Below, piece by piece: positions 1 through 13,600 of a stretch of DNA of 64,000 nt. A program made the position numbers and the translations under genes. The stretch lies in NCBI GenBank assembly GCA_030247885.1, contig JAPDRO010000009.1:1054001-1118000 (forward strand), written 5' to 3'. The first letter of the stretch is position 1; each line of letters opens with the position of its first letter. The stretch comes from Taxawa tesnikishii (nom. ined.). Taxonomy: Eukaryota > Ascomycota > Dothideomycetes > Dothideales. Below the pieces are notes generated by a model, which did not search any database, was not told the DNA's origin, and worked only from the letters and a program-made list of their open reading frames with translations.

Positions 1-499
1 AATCTTACAGGCCCGCCGGAACACTACACTACGTCAACCTAGACACTCTAATTATTTCCTCCACCTACATCCTCCCGATTCAGACACCCTTACACCCACA
101 ACACTCTTGAATCTAGCCTTTCGGCCACATCTCAAACACCTCTTTCCTGCTCACCCGCCAGTCTGACATCGCCCGCATCGTCCACCGCCAACATACGGAC
201 CCAGCCGCACTCAACCTCTCACGGTGGCGACGGCAGCGACACGCACTCATCCTACCTTTTTCGGGAAACCTTCGACCGAGTTGCTCCCCTCGAAAACAGA
301 TTGCACCAACCTTAACAACTCCCGAGAGGCCTGGAGCCTTCGTTTGCGCACGCAGCTCTGATCCCTCTTCGTCTGCTTGTCCTTTACCTTTGGTGCCGGC
401 TGCCGAACCGAATACAATTGCCAATCCGGAACGAGTCATTTGCCCTTTGCGCCTGTTTCACACCCTCTTATTGCTCCCTCTTTTCAGGCCTATTCCACC
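1..499. other. Upstream region of the PAS gene, no gene seen
   Basis: No convincing coding region. The sequence is pyrimidine-rich on the plus strand, with many CT stretches such as those around 420-495. This is typical of fungal promoters and 5' leaders, and it runs straight into the ATG at 500. Confidence 0.5.
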
Positions 500-2232
500 A
501 TGGACTTGACCTTCATCTCCATTCACGGTATGCTAGACGCCTGTTTTTTTCTCTATGTACTTTGCTGACTCCGCCTTCCAGACCTCACTCGTGAAGCCCG
601 AATTCTTTATTCTTCCGACTCCATTATCGATGTTCTTGGCTACACACCAGATGAGGTAGTCAACCACTCTTGTTGGGAGTTCTTCCCCGCCGAAGAGCTT
701 CCATACGCTCGGGAGTTTCACAAGCGTGGCATTGAGATGGACAGAGCTGCCGTCCTCTCGTACTGTAGGGTCAAGAGCAAAAGCGGCCAGTGGATTGGCT
801 GTGAGTGCTGTTTCACAATAGTGTACGATGTCATGGTCGTCTGCACAAGTATATATCGGAGGGGTCTATCAAGCCAAAGTAAGGATCCGCGCCGTGCGCA
901 TTTGCTGGCAGCTAACGACATGTTTAGAGAGGGCGCTCGAAGCACCTGTTATCCGACGACTATTCTCCTCCTCGCCGCGAGATCCTCGATACCACATGCT
1001 GTCACACATATCTGCCAAATTCCGACAGCCTGTAAAGGAATTTGTCCATGAACCTAGGGCGGCTCTGTTCTTAAATCGCTTCACCCGAACATTGACAATC
1101 ATGTACGCCACCGGCGGAATTGAGGATGTTATTGGCATCCCTGCAGAGGTCATGCGTGGAAGGAGTTTTTACTACTGCATCGCAGAGAACTGCCTTCCTG
1201 ATGCAGTAAAGTGTTTGGAAAACGCCAAGGGAATGACTCGATCGCGTATCTGCGTTTCTGGTTCCGGGATCCGAGAATTGATGACGAATCATCGACAACA
1301 AACAACACATCGGCGGAAGACAGTGATGAAGAGATGACAACGGATGCAAGTGTGGATGAATCCGAAGGTGGAGTACATCTGGATGAACAAAATGGGCAAG
1401 GAAGCGAACATGCAATACGCTCAAGCACGAGCGCCGACGTAGATTCAATGGAGGAAGACCTAGATCCAAACTCCAGGACTTCATCGGGAGACAGCACACA
1501 TCCAGTCAATACCCACGAGGCGATATTCGGGGATGCAAGACATGCAGAGTCATCAGCCTCCTCCGCAGGACCGTATTCCCCTCGGGAACGCAGGTCACCC
1601 GTCAGCAGCCGAAACGACGAACCAATCGAGATAGAAGCCGTCATTTCGTGCGCCTCCGACGGCCTCGTAGTCTGTCTTAGGAGAGCGCGCCCGATGATCC
1701 CACAACCGGCACACAGGCCAACCGAGCAAGGTCGCGGTCTCTTCGCGGCACCGTGGGCGTCAGAGCCAATCATACCGCCAATCGAGACGCGTCCTCAGCA
1801 GGCCTACTCTTCGAACTTCGCGCCCGCGCTGGGGCCGCAAAACGCACACAGAGAAGAAGCACCCTTCGCACGCGCCAGTGGACCCGATCAATCAGACTTC
1901 ATGAACGCTATAAGAGAGCAAGCCATCTTCGCCTGGGCGCTTGCCGGCATCAACGGCACGCTGGAGAAGTACGCATTCGGAAGACCGCTGGGGAGAGTAC
2001 GCCACCGAACGGACTGCCGATATGGGAGTCGGATGAGCAAGCGCTGGTCGACGGGGACGCGGCCGCGGTGCGTTTCCATCGCAATGACTCGGGTAATGAC
2101 GGCCAATTCAAAGCAACAAAATTCGCGCCCGGGACGGCACTGGGAGGTGCGGGTACGCGCGACATCTTCGGCGATCCGGGCTACGACAGGAGAGACGGAT
2201 ACCGAAGCGCCTCATCCAATAATTCGGGGTGA
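500..2232 (+). CDS. Tandem PAS-domain protein, reading frame broken twice
   Basis: Likely a cytosolic or nuclear sensor/signalling protein; the ligand is unknown. Exons are 500-527, 582-878 and 928-2232, with GT-AG introns of 54 and 49 nt. The first PAS domain (residues ~10-95) contains DVLGYTPDEV and ends near TSIYRRG. A second PAS-like domain follows (RRLFSSSPRDPRYHML through IAYLRFWFRDPR). Then come an acidic, Ser-rich linker and a conserved-looking C-terminal block with AIFAWALAGINGTLEKY and GLPIWES. Two frame changes are needed: near 1229-1231 (a GGG run that should read K-G-N-D) and near 1985-1988 (G-R-P-A-G-E-S). Each is repaired by one extra base. Uncorrected, the protein would be cut after the second PAS domain. 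The corrected length is about 543 residues. Family assignment to PAS is firm; the function is not. Confidence 0.7.
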
Positions 2233-2966
2233 GGCATATGAAACGAAGTCGAGAGGATGAGGAAGGCGGGATTTACGAAAGCACGAGGATAACGACTGCA
2301 TCGTTATGGTTTACTGGTATCTCCCGGCGCAACTGTTTCGTTGTTTCTTTCTTTCTTCTTCTTGAAATTTGGTCGGGCACTCATGTGAGCACATCCGGGA
2401 AAAGAAACGGCACGATTCCTGCAGGCCTGACACATGCAGGCTTTTTTTGGAGGGTGTTTTGGAGGAAGCGGAACTTGGACTGTATGATACACACTTCAGC
2501 GCGTATTGTCTACAGTAACTCATCGATAATTTCAACCTCACCGCCATTCACGTCAGATGAACCGCGTGGAACGACGAAAAGGGGGCCACGCTAACCCCGA
2601 AGCTTTCACACCGCTACGTGTGCACGCATGTATGGCAAGGACGCATTGACCCAGCTCCGAAGAACTGATCACATATAGTCATCCCGGTGGCTGCCAAAGA
2701 GACAAAAGAAAAACACAAAAAAAACGAGGAGTTACTCGTTTGGCACAACGGCGGCAAGACCCTTATGAACGTAAAAGTAAGAATAAGTAGTAGGATGTAG
2801 GATATACACGTTGGTATTTAGAAGAAGAAAAAGACACGCTCCGCGAAGACATGCGCGGGCTGGTATATCTTACAACTGAACCACAGACAACATGAAGTAA
2901 AGTAAAAAAAAAAGAAGAAGAAGGGGGCGGGAATCACACAATCCATTTCTCTCTTTCTCATAAATA
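2233..2966. other. Convergent intergenic region
   Basis: This lies between the 3' ends of the PAS gene (+) and msb2 (-). It holds A-rich tracts around 2695-2730 and 2820-2930, as expected of 3' UTRs and polyadenylation regions on both strands. I see no gene in it. Confidence 0.5.
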
Positions 2967-5900
2967 TCAATTCCATCCCAGGGAATTCTCGGCCATGACG
3001 GGCGCGCTGATTCCTTGTTCCCTAACGCTTCGCCCGTTGCTGCTGCCACCGCTGTGTCTCGATCCGCGGCCGCTGTTGGGGCTGATGCGGCCACCGCGGC
3101 CTCCGCTCATGAAGTAGCCACCCATGCCACCACCGCTGACTTGGCTCATGGCGCGGTCGGTTCCGACGCTGCTGGCGCGCTGGTGTCTTTGCCTGCGCTT
3201 CTTGTAGCGGCGCGCGACGAAGACCATGGCAGCGGCGTAGACGGCAGCACCTGCAACGGCACCAACACCGATGCCCACAGATGTGCCCTTGACTGGCGAA
3301 GAGCTGCCCGAGTCACCACCGATAGGCGCACCAGCACCCGCTTCGGCAGTTGTCGAAGCAGACGGGTCCTTGGTCTGACTTGAACCGCTGTCGTCGAGGT
3401 TGGAGCCTGCCAAAATGGGTATGGATGGGTTAACCATCGACATGAGGGTCTTGGTTGACGCATCAGGGTTGTTGTAAACAGCAGCGACTGGCGTGTGCAG
3501 GTCAAGCTCGAGTTGGTTCACCAAGTTAGTTGGGATGTACGCCATGGCCAATGTTGTAATGTACTGGAGGTCATTGGTGGTGTCATACGGCTGCAGTGCG
3601 AGCATAGAAACCTGGTCTTCAGTAATGCCCAGACCGTAAGCGATACCCTTTGGAAGGTAGTCAAAGATCTGGTTAGCGGAGCCACCGGTCCTGACAACGA
3701 AGGGGTAGTTCAAGCCATAGTCGAAACCAATCTGAATCAGGGTAGTGTTGTTTGGCTTATCGGGCATACCGTTGGGAGGTTGAATGACACGCGGCATGCT
3801 TGTTGGAATACCGGATGGTATTGAGGAGGTCGAGGAGACAGAAGACATCACAGACGGCTGGTAGAGGATGCTCGTGGCCATGGATTGTGTGGTAGCAGAA
3901 TCAGTGCCAGTAGGCGTAATAGTCTGTGGTGCTTGCGAAGTCGAGGTCGAAGCAGTTGTGGCGGGCGTCGTCTCGGGTGCAGATGTCTCCACAGTAGTGG
4001 CTGGGGTGGAAGTGCTGGCATAGGCTGGTGGCAGCGTGCTCGTGGCGTTACCAGAGTCGCTCGTTGAGACCACAGACGTGCTCGCTGGAGTTGTCTCAGG
4101 CACAGCTGTAATAGAGGAGCTACTGGCATCCGACGTTGCCGTCGTTGCTTCGCTCGATGGCGCGGTGGATACCGAGCTGCTCTGTGCGGAAGCGGTAGCG
4201 GTAGCGGTAGCAGATGTCGAATCAGAAGCGGAGGTCTCCGTGGCAGACACACCGGTCTCGGTTGATGACGTGGAGACAACGCTCGATACAGATGCGGTCT
4301 CCGTGGCGGGTGTTGGTACAGAAGATGTCTCTGAGGCGGAAATGCTGCTCTCACTGGCGGAGCTTGATACAACATCGGTGGCCGAAGCAGTTTCCGAGGC
4401 AGAACTGACAGGCGAAGTCTCGGTAACAGAAAGGCTTGTCGAGTCCGCGGCGGAGGTGCTGCTAGCGGAGACCTCTGAGCTGCCGACAACGGATGTGGTA
4501 GTCGAAGCATCGCTAGTGCTGGCAGTGCTGGTTGTCTGTGGCTCGAAGCTGAAGGTTGTGCTACCGGTGAAGGGGATTGAAGTCGAAATAACCTCCGAAT
4601 CTGAAGCAGTGGTAGATGCCGAGGCACTCACATCAGTGGTACTGGCAGAGGCAGTAGCGCTAACGTCGCTGGTGCTGGTACCGGCGGTGTCGGTTGGGAT
4701 TGCTGAAGTAGTGGTAACGTCGCCGGTGGTGGTTGCTACCGTGCTTGCAGGTCCAGTGCTCGAGGCGGACGCGGTTTCCGATACTGCGGCGTCGGTACTC
4801 AAAGCAGAGGTGAGGTCGGTGCCCAAAGAAGACGTAAGCGATGCAAACGCGGAAGACTCAGCCGAGCTGATAGAGGACAGCATAGACACCTGCGAGGCTG
4901 GCAGGGAGGTCTCCGCAGAAGCCGAGGCGGTGATCGAAGACTCAACAGAAGACAGGACCAACGAGGCATCGGTTGTCAAAGGAACAGACGCGGTCACAGA
5001 CTCGAAAGCTGCGCTCACGGTTTCGGAAGCGAGCGAGGACACCTCAGTCGCGGTGGCAGTGTCGGAGGCCTGAGTGGTCAGAGGAATGGAGATGATTGCC
5101 GTATCAGACGACGCAGACGCGGTGACTGAAGGCGACGCGGACACATCAGTAAGAGAGGCACTTTGAGAGGAGTCCGGCAATGCTGTAGCAGTAGCAGTTG
5201 CAGACACATCAGTAGGCGGGACATTATCGGTGGACTCTGGAACCGCAGTGGCACTGGCAGTTGCGGAAGCAATGCCTGTAGAAGCATCGGAGTCTAGAGA
5301 AGAGGCAGCATTGGAGACGATGCTGGAAAACTCCGAAGCGAGGGAAGACGGAACAGCACTGTCAGTAGCAGTGGCTGCCACGCTAGACAACTGGGAATCC
5401 AGAGAAGCCGCAATGCTGGAGATGACACTGGAAGCATCGGCAGTTGCGGAAGCGGGCGCATCCGTGGCAGTCTCGGTGGCGGCAATGCTTGACGCTTCGG
5501 ACAGAACAGAGGTCTGAGCGGATGACACTGCACCAGCGGCGTCGGAAGCAGCGGAGGAGACAAGGCTGGAAAGATCCAAAGAGCTTGCGGCAGTCTCGGT
5601 GGCACCGGGGGCAACTGTGGTGAGGTCAGACTCGGCTGCCGTAGGAGTGGCTGATGTCAGGTCGGTAGCAGCTGTCGTAGCGGGTGCAGTGGTCAATCCT
5701 GCGTCAGTCGCCGAAGGAACAGTCTGTGCCTCTGAAGTGGTCAAGAGAGGCACAGGGACAATACCCGTCGACGAGCTATCTGCAGAAGTGGCGACAGAGG
5801 ATGCCGACTCAGCAGTCTCGCTCTGGGCAAGGGCGCTCGCGGAAGTGCCAAGGGCCTGGGACGTCAGGGGAGCAGTTGCACTCGCATCAGTTGGGCTAGC

Positions 5901-7849
5901 TGTGGGCAGTGTAGATTCCTCGCTAGTGAGGGACAATGGAACCGTGATAGCACCAGTCTGGCTAGGAGGGATTGGCACTGAGGTCGTGGTGTCTCCTTCA
6001 GCGCTGGTCAACCCGACAATGATGCCACCAGTGGAGCTAGGAGCTGTGATTTGTTCAGATGAAGCGCCAGAAGGGGTAGCCGAAGGCTGGATGACACTCT
6101 GCGGAACACCACCAGATGATGGCACACCAGTCGAGGCAGCGGTGGCTCCGGAAGTTTCAGCAATGGAAGGAGCTGATGCTGCAGTCGAGCTGGCCTCGCT
6201 GAAGAGGTTGTCGGAAACTGTTGGCTGGATAGTGCTTGCAGGAGCCTGTCCGGTTGAACCAAGCTGGTCGGGCGCAGAGTTGGAGGCAGGAGCTGGGGCG
6301 CTAGTGTCCTGAACTTCGCTAGCGCTGGCGGTCCACGAGACACTCGTTGCAGGAGCGCTTCCAGATGAGCCACTCTCTAGCTGCGCTGAGGCAGTCGGCT
6401 GGATAACTGATGAAGGCGCACTTCCGGTTGATGCAACCGCAGAGTCTGAGCTAGATGGAGCAGTAGGCTGAAGAACAGACGTGGGAAAACGGCCAGTCGA
6501 GGCAACCTCGGCGGTAGCGGACGCAAGTGGTGCTTGCTGCGCCTTTGAGGAAGAGTCGGCAGCCGTCGAAGTAGCAGCAGAGTCAGACGTGGGTGCAATC
6601 GGTGAGACCGACTCGGTCGCTGGACCAGTCAGGGACACAGCAGATCGTGCACCGGAGGAGAACGCGATAGCGGGAGGTGCAGTCGGAGACACACTCTCGG
6701 ATGTCGGGCTACCTGTAGAAGCCACAGAAGCTGCAGCTGACGTAGATGCGGCGGTTGGGGAGACGCTCTCGGATCTCACGGTGCCAGTGGAAGCGATCGG
6801 GCTGGAGCTTGGCGACGCAACTTTAGGAGAAACGCTCTCAGAAACAACGACACCAGTCGAAGCGACGGTGCTTGAAGCAATCGTTGCAGGGACAGTGATA
6901 GCTGCGCTTTCGGAACTGGAAAGCACCGTAGAGGCGGCGTCCGTCGAACTCGAAGATGCAGCCGTGGGCGAGACCGTCTCGGAAGTTGACACGCCGGTGG
7001 AAGCGACATCGCTTGCAGAGGTAGATGGTGGAGGAGGAGGGACGCTTTCCGAGGTGATCACAGCGGCCGAAGCAGCAGAGCTGTGGGAGCTGGTAGACGC
7101 GACAGTTGGAGAGACGCTTTCACTAGTAGCAACTCCTGTAGAAGCAACGCTGGTCGGCGCACTGGTCGGTGCTGGAGTCGAGGTGGTAGCTGCGGACTCG
7201 ACTGCACTTGTGGTGGGAGACGCACTCGATAAAGTCGATGAGGCGGTAGGAGAGATACTCTCTGAAGTAGGTCCGCCAGCGGACGCCACTGAGCTTGGAG
7301 AAGTCGATGGAGCTGCAGTAGACTGCCCTGTCGAAGATCCTTGACTGCTAGATGGAGATTGTTGGCTGCTACTACTGCTTGGAACCACTGGTGGAGGCGA
7401 TTGACTGCTACTGATGCTCTCTGTCGTCGTACTCGAGCTTGCCACACTGCTTGAGCTAGTCGAAGGAGGGGTTGGTTGAACGATTATCGAAGGGAAGGTG
7501 GCACTTGGATGTATCGAGCTTGATGATGGTAATACCGGAATCGAGCTCGAGCCCGATGTCGTGCTGTCGGTGGTTGTGGATGTTGTTCCAGGAAGGATTC
7601 CTTCACTCTGCAGGCTCTTAATCAACGAAGAAAAGTCATACTGGGCCGATCTCGACTCGATTGTCGACGAGGATGAAGTGGTGGAAACGGTGTTGTTTGA
7701 GATCGCTTGACGTTTGAGGTGCCTTGGGTAGTAGTACCTCGGCTGGTCTCCAACTTGTTGCGCGGGCGCAGCCTCTGCAGTAGTCAAAGAGGTCCATGCA
7801 TGGACATTACCGCCATGGCGGCAGCCCATACTGCTGTAGATGTCCTCAT
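2967..7849 (-). CDS. msb2: Msb2-type signalling mucin
   Basis: Plasma-membrane sensor that feeds the Cdc42/MAPK filamentation and osmotic pathways in fungi. From 7829 it is open for 1620 codons without an intron. Order: N-terminal region; a very long Ser/Thr/Ala/Pro mucin domain with ~25-residue imperfect repeats; a conserved membrane-proximal domain at residues ~1350-1470 (IQIGFDYGLNYPFVV, YLPKGIAYGLGI, LDLHTPVAAVYNNPD); one transmembrane helix at ~1516-1539 followed by RRYKKRRQR; and a Gly/Ser-rich cytoplasmic tail of ~80 residues. The conserved domain plus the single helix is the Msb2 signature. A typical signal peptide (MRTSTAVWAAAMAVMS...) starts at 7849 but sits one base out of frame; an extra base in the TTT run near 7785-7790 would join it. 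Start 7849 is therefore preferred over 7829. Confidence 0.85.
6040..7300 (-). repeat. Imperfect ~25-residue mucin repeats within msb2
   Basis: About thirteen degenerate protein-level repeats with the core ASTG-x3-SESVSPTA (nine copies, roughly 6600-7300). They shift to ASTG-x3-SVIQPTA in the last four copies (roughly 6040-6510). DNA identity between copies is low, so the array looks old or under selection for composition. It would present clustered O-glycosylation sites. Confidence 0.7.
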
Positions 7850-10630
7850 GATGGAACGTGAAAATTCTGAAGTATTATATGTTGGTGTTCTGCAAATCGG
7901 GGGAATGGCCTGTCGCATGTTAGGTCAGGATGGTAGCAATCGGTCGCAGGCTGCTCACTGTCAGGAATGTGGATATAAACGAGTGTACTTGACGAATCAA
8001 GGAAAAGTGATCCTTCTACTACGGTGGTTAATACGGATTTGAAGAGTATTGTATAGCAGCACCACATAGGTGTTTGCTTACATATGAACTTCAGCCCGTT
8101 CCAGGAAGACAAACGAGCCTGCGTGGAATGGTAAAAGTGTGCTTTGAGAATGAAGACGGCGATGGTCGTGTCTCAGGACATAACCCTTCTGTCAATCCTC
8201 GTGTGGTTGATCAAACGAATGTGAGGGGGTCGGTTTACGCGAAACGCTGAAGGCTTGAAGAAACCGTGAAAGGCGGGTGGAAACGTTCGCAGCGTGTTTG
8301 GCAAACCCAGAGCCTCCCGTCCAGTTCAGAGCAAGGTATACACCACGTCAATGGGACGTGGCTTGCTGTCGCGTGAAAGAAACTCGCACGTCCTTGATCT
8401 GAGAGACAACGAATCCAGGCGACGAAGCCTCACGTATGAAGGTGTGAGCAGGACCGGACAAAGAGGTGGTCAGGGGCGGCGGCGACAGTTGAGGGCCGTT
8501 TCTTTTGTCCTTTGTCTGAAACTCAAGCGGGTGTGGAGATTGAATGTTTTTGCCGTTGCTCTTGACCGTTCGACGCGACGAGACCACGCAAAGGAGTGAA
8601 CGTGGATCAAACGTACGCTCGCGAACAATAACCCCAAAGCACAAAGGTATTAGAATGTGAATAGGCGAAAGCGCAAAAGGAAATGGGATGTAGTGAGTGT
8701 GTGAAGATCCTTAGGGAACCGATGGGAGATGAGCTGTAAGGCAGAGATTGGGCGACGGGAAAGGGATGGCGCCTTGGAGTCCGGGCTTCGCGATGGCGGG
8801 AGAGGTGGCCAGTGTCCAGTCGACGTGTGCTGGCGAGGTCGAGAGGCACTTGAACGTTTGTCGTTGGTACCTGCCCGTTCGTCGAGAGGAAATGGTGCGG
8901 CCGCGGGTTCAGAGGTTGAGAAGATGCGGGCGGGCAGAACAGAACAGACAGGCGACCAGCGTTGTGTGTGTCTGTGTGTGTGGTGTGCCGTGCGTGAGCA
9001 GGGGAGGAGCAAATGCAGTCCGTGTCGCATTGAAAGGGGACAATCGGATTGGGACTAGTGGTGCATTAGCTGCGGCCGTGTGTGGACCGAGTGCATGAGT
9101 CGCCGCGTCTGCGGCCTGCAAAGACGGTCTAATATCTCACGGGAGTGACGGATACGGCATGGTCGCGTCTTCGGACACTATCGATGGCTGCCGCGCAAGG
9201 GAGATGCTTGCCGCGACTTTGTCGGTCCTGCGCAAAAATAGCGTCGCCCAGGTAGCGGAAACACTGCACTGCCCTTTGCGTGCCCGGCGAAGAGCATAAT
9301 ACACAACACGTCTCATGCATGCAAGCAAACTGTCAGCAACGTCACAGACGGAATGGGGATGAGTAAAGGCGGGACATAGAAGCGGTAGAAAGGGTCTCTG
9401 CATCTTCGCCCATGCCATGTCATGGCATGCCTGCCTCTGGCTGGACCTTATGATCAACGTCTCCTCATTGTCGTCCCACGTTCTCCTCCCTGCCGTTGTG
9501 CAAAGGCAGTTGCATGCACGCAATTTCGGCTGATGATCGGGGAATTTGTATCTGCTAGAGTCTCCGCAATTGGACGAGCCACGAGCCCATCGCGCATTTT
9601 CCCGCGCCGCTGATCGAGAAAGAGACATGGCGACAGGGGCATGTTTTGCGCCAACTCCCGATACGTTTATTTCCGCGCAGATCATGTTTGACCAGTCGGA
9701 GACGGATCGCCCCTTGACGCCCAAAACTCATCCACCTTGCCGTTTGCTGTTTAGCCTGTACTCGGCCGCCTCAACGGCTGCGACAACTCTAAAATTAAAG
9801 GGCTCGCCCGCAACTCCACTGCCTTCATCGATTCTGCTTGGGCAAGTCTTCAAGAGCAGACGAGTGCCCCCGTACGTCACGTCTCTCGAGAGCAACGAGG
9901 GAGAAGAAAAGAACCCTTCGAGATCAGAGCAGTGAGACATCGGCATGCACTACAAGTCAATAGTGTAGTCACTTGCAGGTGTTTATCGACTGCATAGACT
10001 GCAGACACGCCTCCATCGTATCGGGTCTTTGTGGCTTGAAGCCACTCCTCTCGGCGCAGGTTATGCTTCCGCATCCTGCAGCTCCCGCGCAATTTTGAGC
10101 AGCGGTGTGAGAATCCGGTGGACCAAACTTTGTTGTCTGTACTGGTCCGTAGTTGTGGATGCCGTGTACATGCATATTTGCGTTTTACGGTTCTCGAGCT
10201 CGATTCTTATACATATGGTGCAGTCTAATCGAGTTGCGAATACCTCCTAACTTCCAGTCGCATCCCATAGGTGTAGAATGTTGTCTGGCCTTCATTAGAG
10301 ATAGCCATTGTGCTCGAGTTGCACATGCTGCGTTGCGTGTATCCTTGCCAAGCCGTCTATTACAAGTCATACAGAGACCCTCTCCTCGCGAGTTGAAGGA
10401 CTTCTGTCCGACGCACGCTTGTTGACCAAATTTCCAGCAATGTGTCAAGATATGTGTATATGCATGCGTTTTCTGTCCCAGAAGCGGCAACCAGGGATGT
10501 TCAGGCGAAACGTGTTCCTCAGTATTGAGGATGACGTTGCGCAGAAAGCGCCACGCGTACATTGATGGAATTCTTCCACCTCGCGTCTCACGGAAGCAGA
10601 GAGCAATTAAGCAGTCGTTCCTCCAACATC
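7850..10630. other. 2.8-kb divergent intergenic region between msb2 and mcd4
   Basis: Only short, unrelated ORFs occur on both strands. There is a TG-rich patch at about 8960-8985. The length suits the promoter of a regulated cell-surface gene such as msb2. I see no conserved protein, tRNA or repeat family here. Confidence 0.5.
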
Positions 10631-13600
10631 ATGGCAAGACTAGGCCGCCTGGGCTTCCTGGGCGTAGCAGCCCTGTTCCATTTGATATACATCCGTTCGA
10701 TTTTCGACATATATTTTGTCAGTCCCATCGTCCATGGCATGAAAGAGTATAGTGTCGATGCTGTACAAGCCCCGCGAAGCGCCTGGTACTCTTTGTTGGT
10801 ATCTCAGAATCAACAATCCTCAACTACGTATAGGTCGTTGGACTGATCTGTCTTGCTACAGGCGACGGACTCCGCGCGGATAAAACATTCCAATCCTTTC
10901 CTGATCCGTCACCACAGGCGAACAACACCCCAGAGGCTCAGGTGCCTCGCCCACTAGCACCCTTCCTCCGTTCGCGCGTTCTCGAACACGGTACCTTCGG
11001 AGTGTCACATACTCGTGTGCCTACCGAGTCCCGCCCCGGTCATGTCGCTCTTATTGCCGGTCTCTACGAAGATGTCTCGGCGGTCACAACGGGCTGGAAG
11101 CTCAACCCCGTCGACTTTGACAGTGTGTTCAACAGGAGCAGACATACGTGGAGTTGGGGCAGTCCGGACATCCTGCCAATGTTCGAGCAGGGAGCCGTGC
11201 CTGGAAGAGTAGACGCATACACTTATGGAGCCGAGTTTGAGGACTATTCAAAGGATGCGACGGAGCTTGACACGTGGGTCTTCGATAGAGTGAAACAGTT
11301 GTTTCAGGATGCGAATACCAATGCGACCCTGGATGCGCAACTGCGACAGGACAAGAACGTGTTCTTTCTCCATCTACTAGGCTTGGATACTACAGGACAC
11401 TCGTACCGTCCATATTCCAGGGAGTATCTGTACAATCTCAAGGTTGTTGACCAAGGAGTCCGGGAGATTACTGAGCTTATCGAGTCATTTTATGCAGACG
11501 ACCAGACGGCTTTTGTTTTCACTGCCGATCATGGAATGAGCGACTGGGGCAGTCACGGAGACGGTCATCCTGACAACACCAGGACTCCGCTAATTGTATG
11601 GGGCTCTGGTGTTGCAAAGCCCGTGACCGTGGGCAACGGGATCGCTCCTGGACATGACGATTACTCTTCCGATTGGAATCTTGACCACGTCCAGCGGAAC
11701 GATGTTGCGCAAGCTGATATTGCGGCTTTGATGGCCTATCTGGCAGGCCTTGCATTCCCTGTTAATTCCGTCGGCGAACTACCCCTGGCATACCTTTCGA
11801 GCGATGACTCTTCGAAGGCAGAAGCTATGCTTGTCAACGCGAGGGGATTCTTGAGATGTACCACATCAAGGAAGAGGAGAAGAAGTCTACTGAACTTCGA
11901 TACAAGGCTTTCCCTGGCTTCGCTAGTGACGAGCACTCGACAGAGCATCGTCTAGCGGAGATTAGGAAGACTATTAGCGAAGGCCGGTACCAGGAAGCCA
12001 TCAAGGCTTCAGATGAGCTGATGAAGCTTGGCCTTCAGGGGTTGAGGTATCTACAGACGTACGATTGGCTCTTCCTGCGAACCTTGGTCACTGCAGGGTA
12101 CGTCGGCTGGATCTTCTTTGCTCTCAGCGTGGCGGTGGACCAGTATGTCCTCAACGGCCAAGTCGAAGCTTCTCGTTCAACCACAAGTATAACTGCGTTC
12201 TCCTCCGCCCTCATTGGACTATTTGCGCTCTTGTATGCTCAATCCCCTCCCTGGACATACTACGCGTATGCCATCTTTCCTGTCATGTTCTGGGAAGAGG
12301 TCTTCGTTCGTCGTCAGGCACTTGCGCAAGGTAGGAAAGGTCTTGCCGAGCAGTTTTCTACTAAAGAGATAGCCAATTTCGGCTTCGAAGTGACTGCATT
12401 TCTAGGATTATTGGAGATCATGGTATGTTCCCTGGCATATGGTGGACTGGCTTCCCGTAGACTGACACAAGGTAGGTTCAAAGCTATTACCATCGCGAAA
12501 TGTACAGTGTCATGTACGTTTTAGCCATCGTGTGGCCATTCACGTATGGCATCAAATTTGTACGCAACAATTGGGTCGTCACAGCTACTTGGGCCGTGGC
12601 ATGCGCTTCAATGAGCATTTTCACTCTTCTTCCCGCGATAAAGATTGAAAGCGCCAGCTTGATGTATGTGCGCTTTGTCACCTTTGAAGGAATTTCTGTT
12701 GATGACGGTCAGATTGCTCGGCGGAGCGCTCATGCTTCTCCTCGGTGTCCTCTACATCGCCTTCCAGAAGAGTATATTGAATCAATCTGCACAAAGTAAG
12801 GATGGCCTAGCTTCTGCACGAGCAGATGGCCTGTCAAGATCCTTGCTTGGTATTCAGGTATGTCCTTCAGTCCATTCACGCAAGCACGATCTAACGTGAC
12901 TAAAGGTCGGACTGGTCGCTTTGGCGATGCTGGTTACACGCTCCAGTGTGGCCTCTCTGCAAGCAAAGAAAGGACTTCCCCTCGGAACTCAGATTCTGGG
13001 CTGGATCGTACTTGGTATGCGCTCAACGAAGCCACCTTCAAGCATGATGTTGTGTTAACATGGAAACAGTGAGCTCCCTTGTACTGCCATTCGCCCATGG
13101 ACTGCAGCCAAACAATCACTATCTGCATCGTCTGATGGTCATCTTCCTTGCCTTGGCCCCCATGTTCATCATCCTCACCATCTCCTACGAAGGATTGTTC
13201 TACTTCGCTTTCAGCTGCACCCTCATAACCTGGGTGCGGCTTGAGCACCGCGTCTTCCGCTGGACTCTGCCTTCCCATCTGCGGCCGCAGATTCCAACCC
13301 CTCTTCTCCAATGGACGACCTCAATCCGCTCGTTCCAGCAATCGCGACGGCCGAGGCCCGACATAACGCCCTCGCTGCATCCGAATACCGTGCGTTGACC
13401 TTAGCGGACGCACGCATCGCGCTGTTCTTCCTCTACTTGCTTCAATCCGCCTTCTTCAGCACAGGTAATATCGCGTCCGTTTCGTCCTTCTCGCTCGACG
13501 CGGTGTACAGACTCCTACCCGTCTTCGACCCATTCAGCCAGGGCGCATTGCTGGTTCTCAAGCTCTTCGCGCCTTTCGTCATGGTCAGCGCTAACCTGGG

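Noticed and set aside
1205-1230. A tiny GT...AG intron to explain the first PAS-gene frame change
   Set aside because: It would be only ~24 nt and would delete conserved PAS residues. A missing G in the GGG run explains the change better.
4036-5073. Long plus-strand ORF (345 codons) inside msb2
   Set aside because: It is antisense to the low-complexity mucin domain. Its Val/Glu/Ala-rich content is just the complement of Ser/Thr/Ala codons. The same applies to the ORFs at 5599-6312 and 6481-7344.
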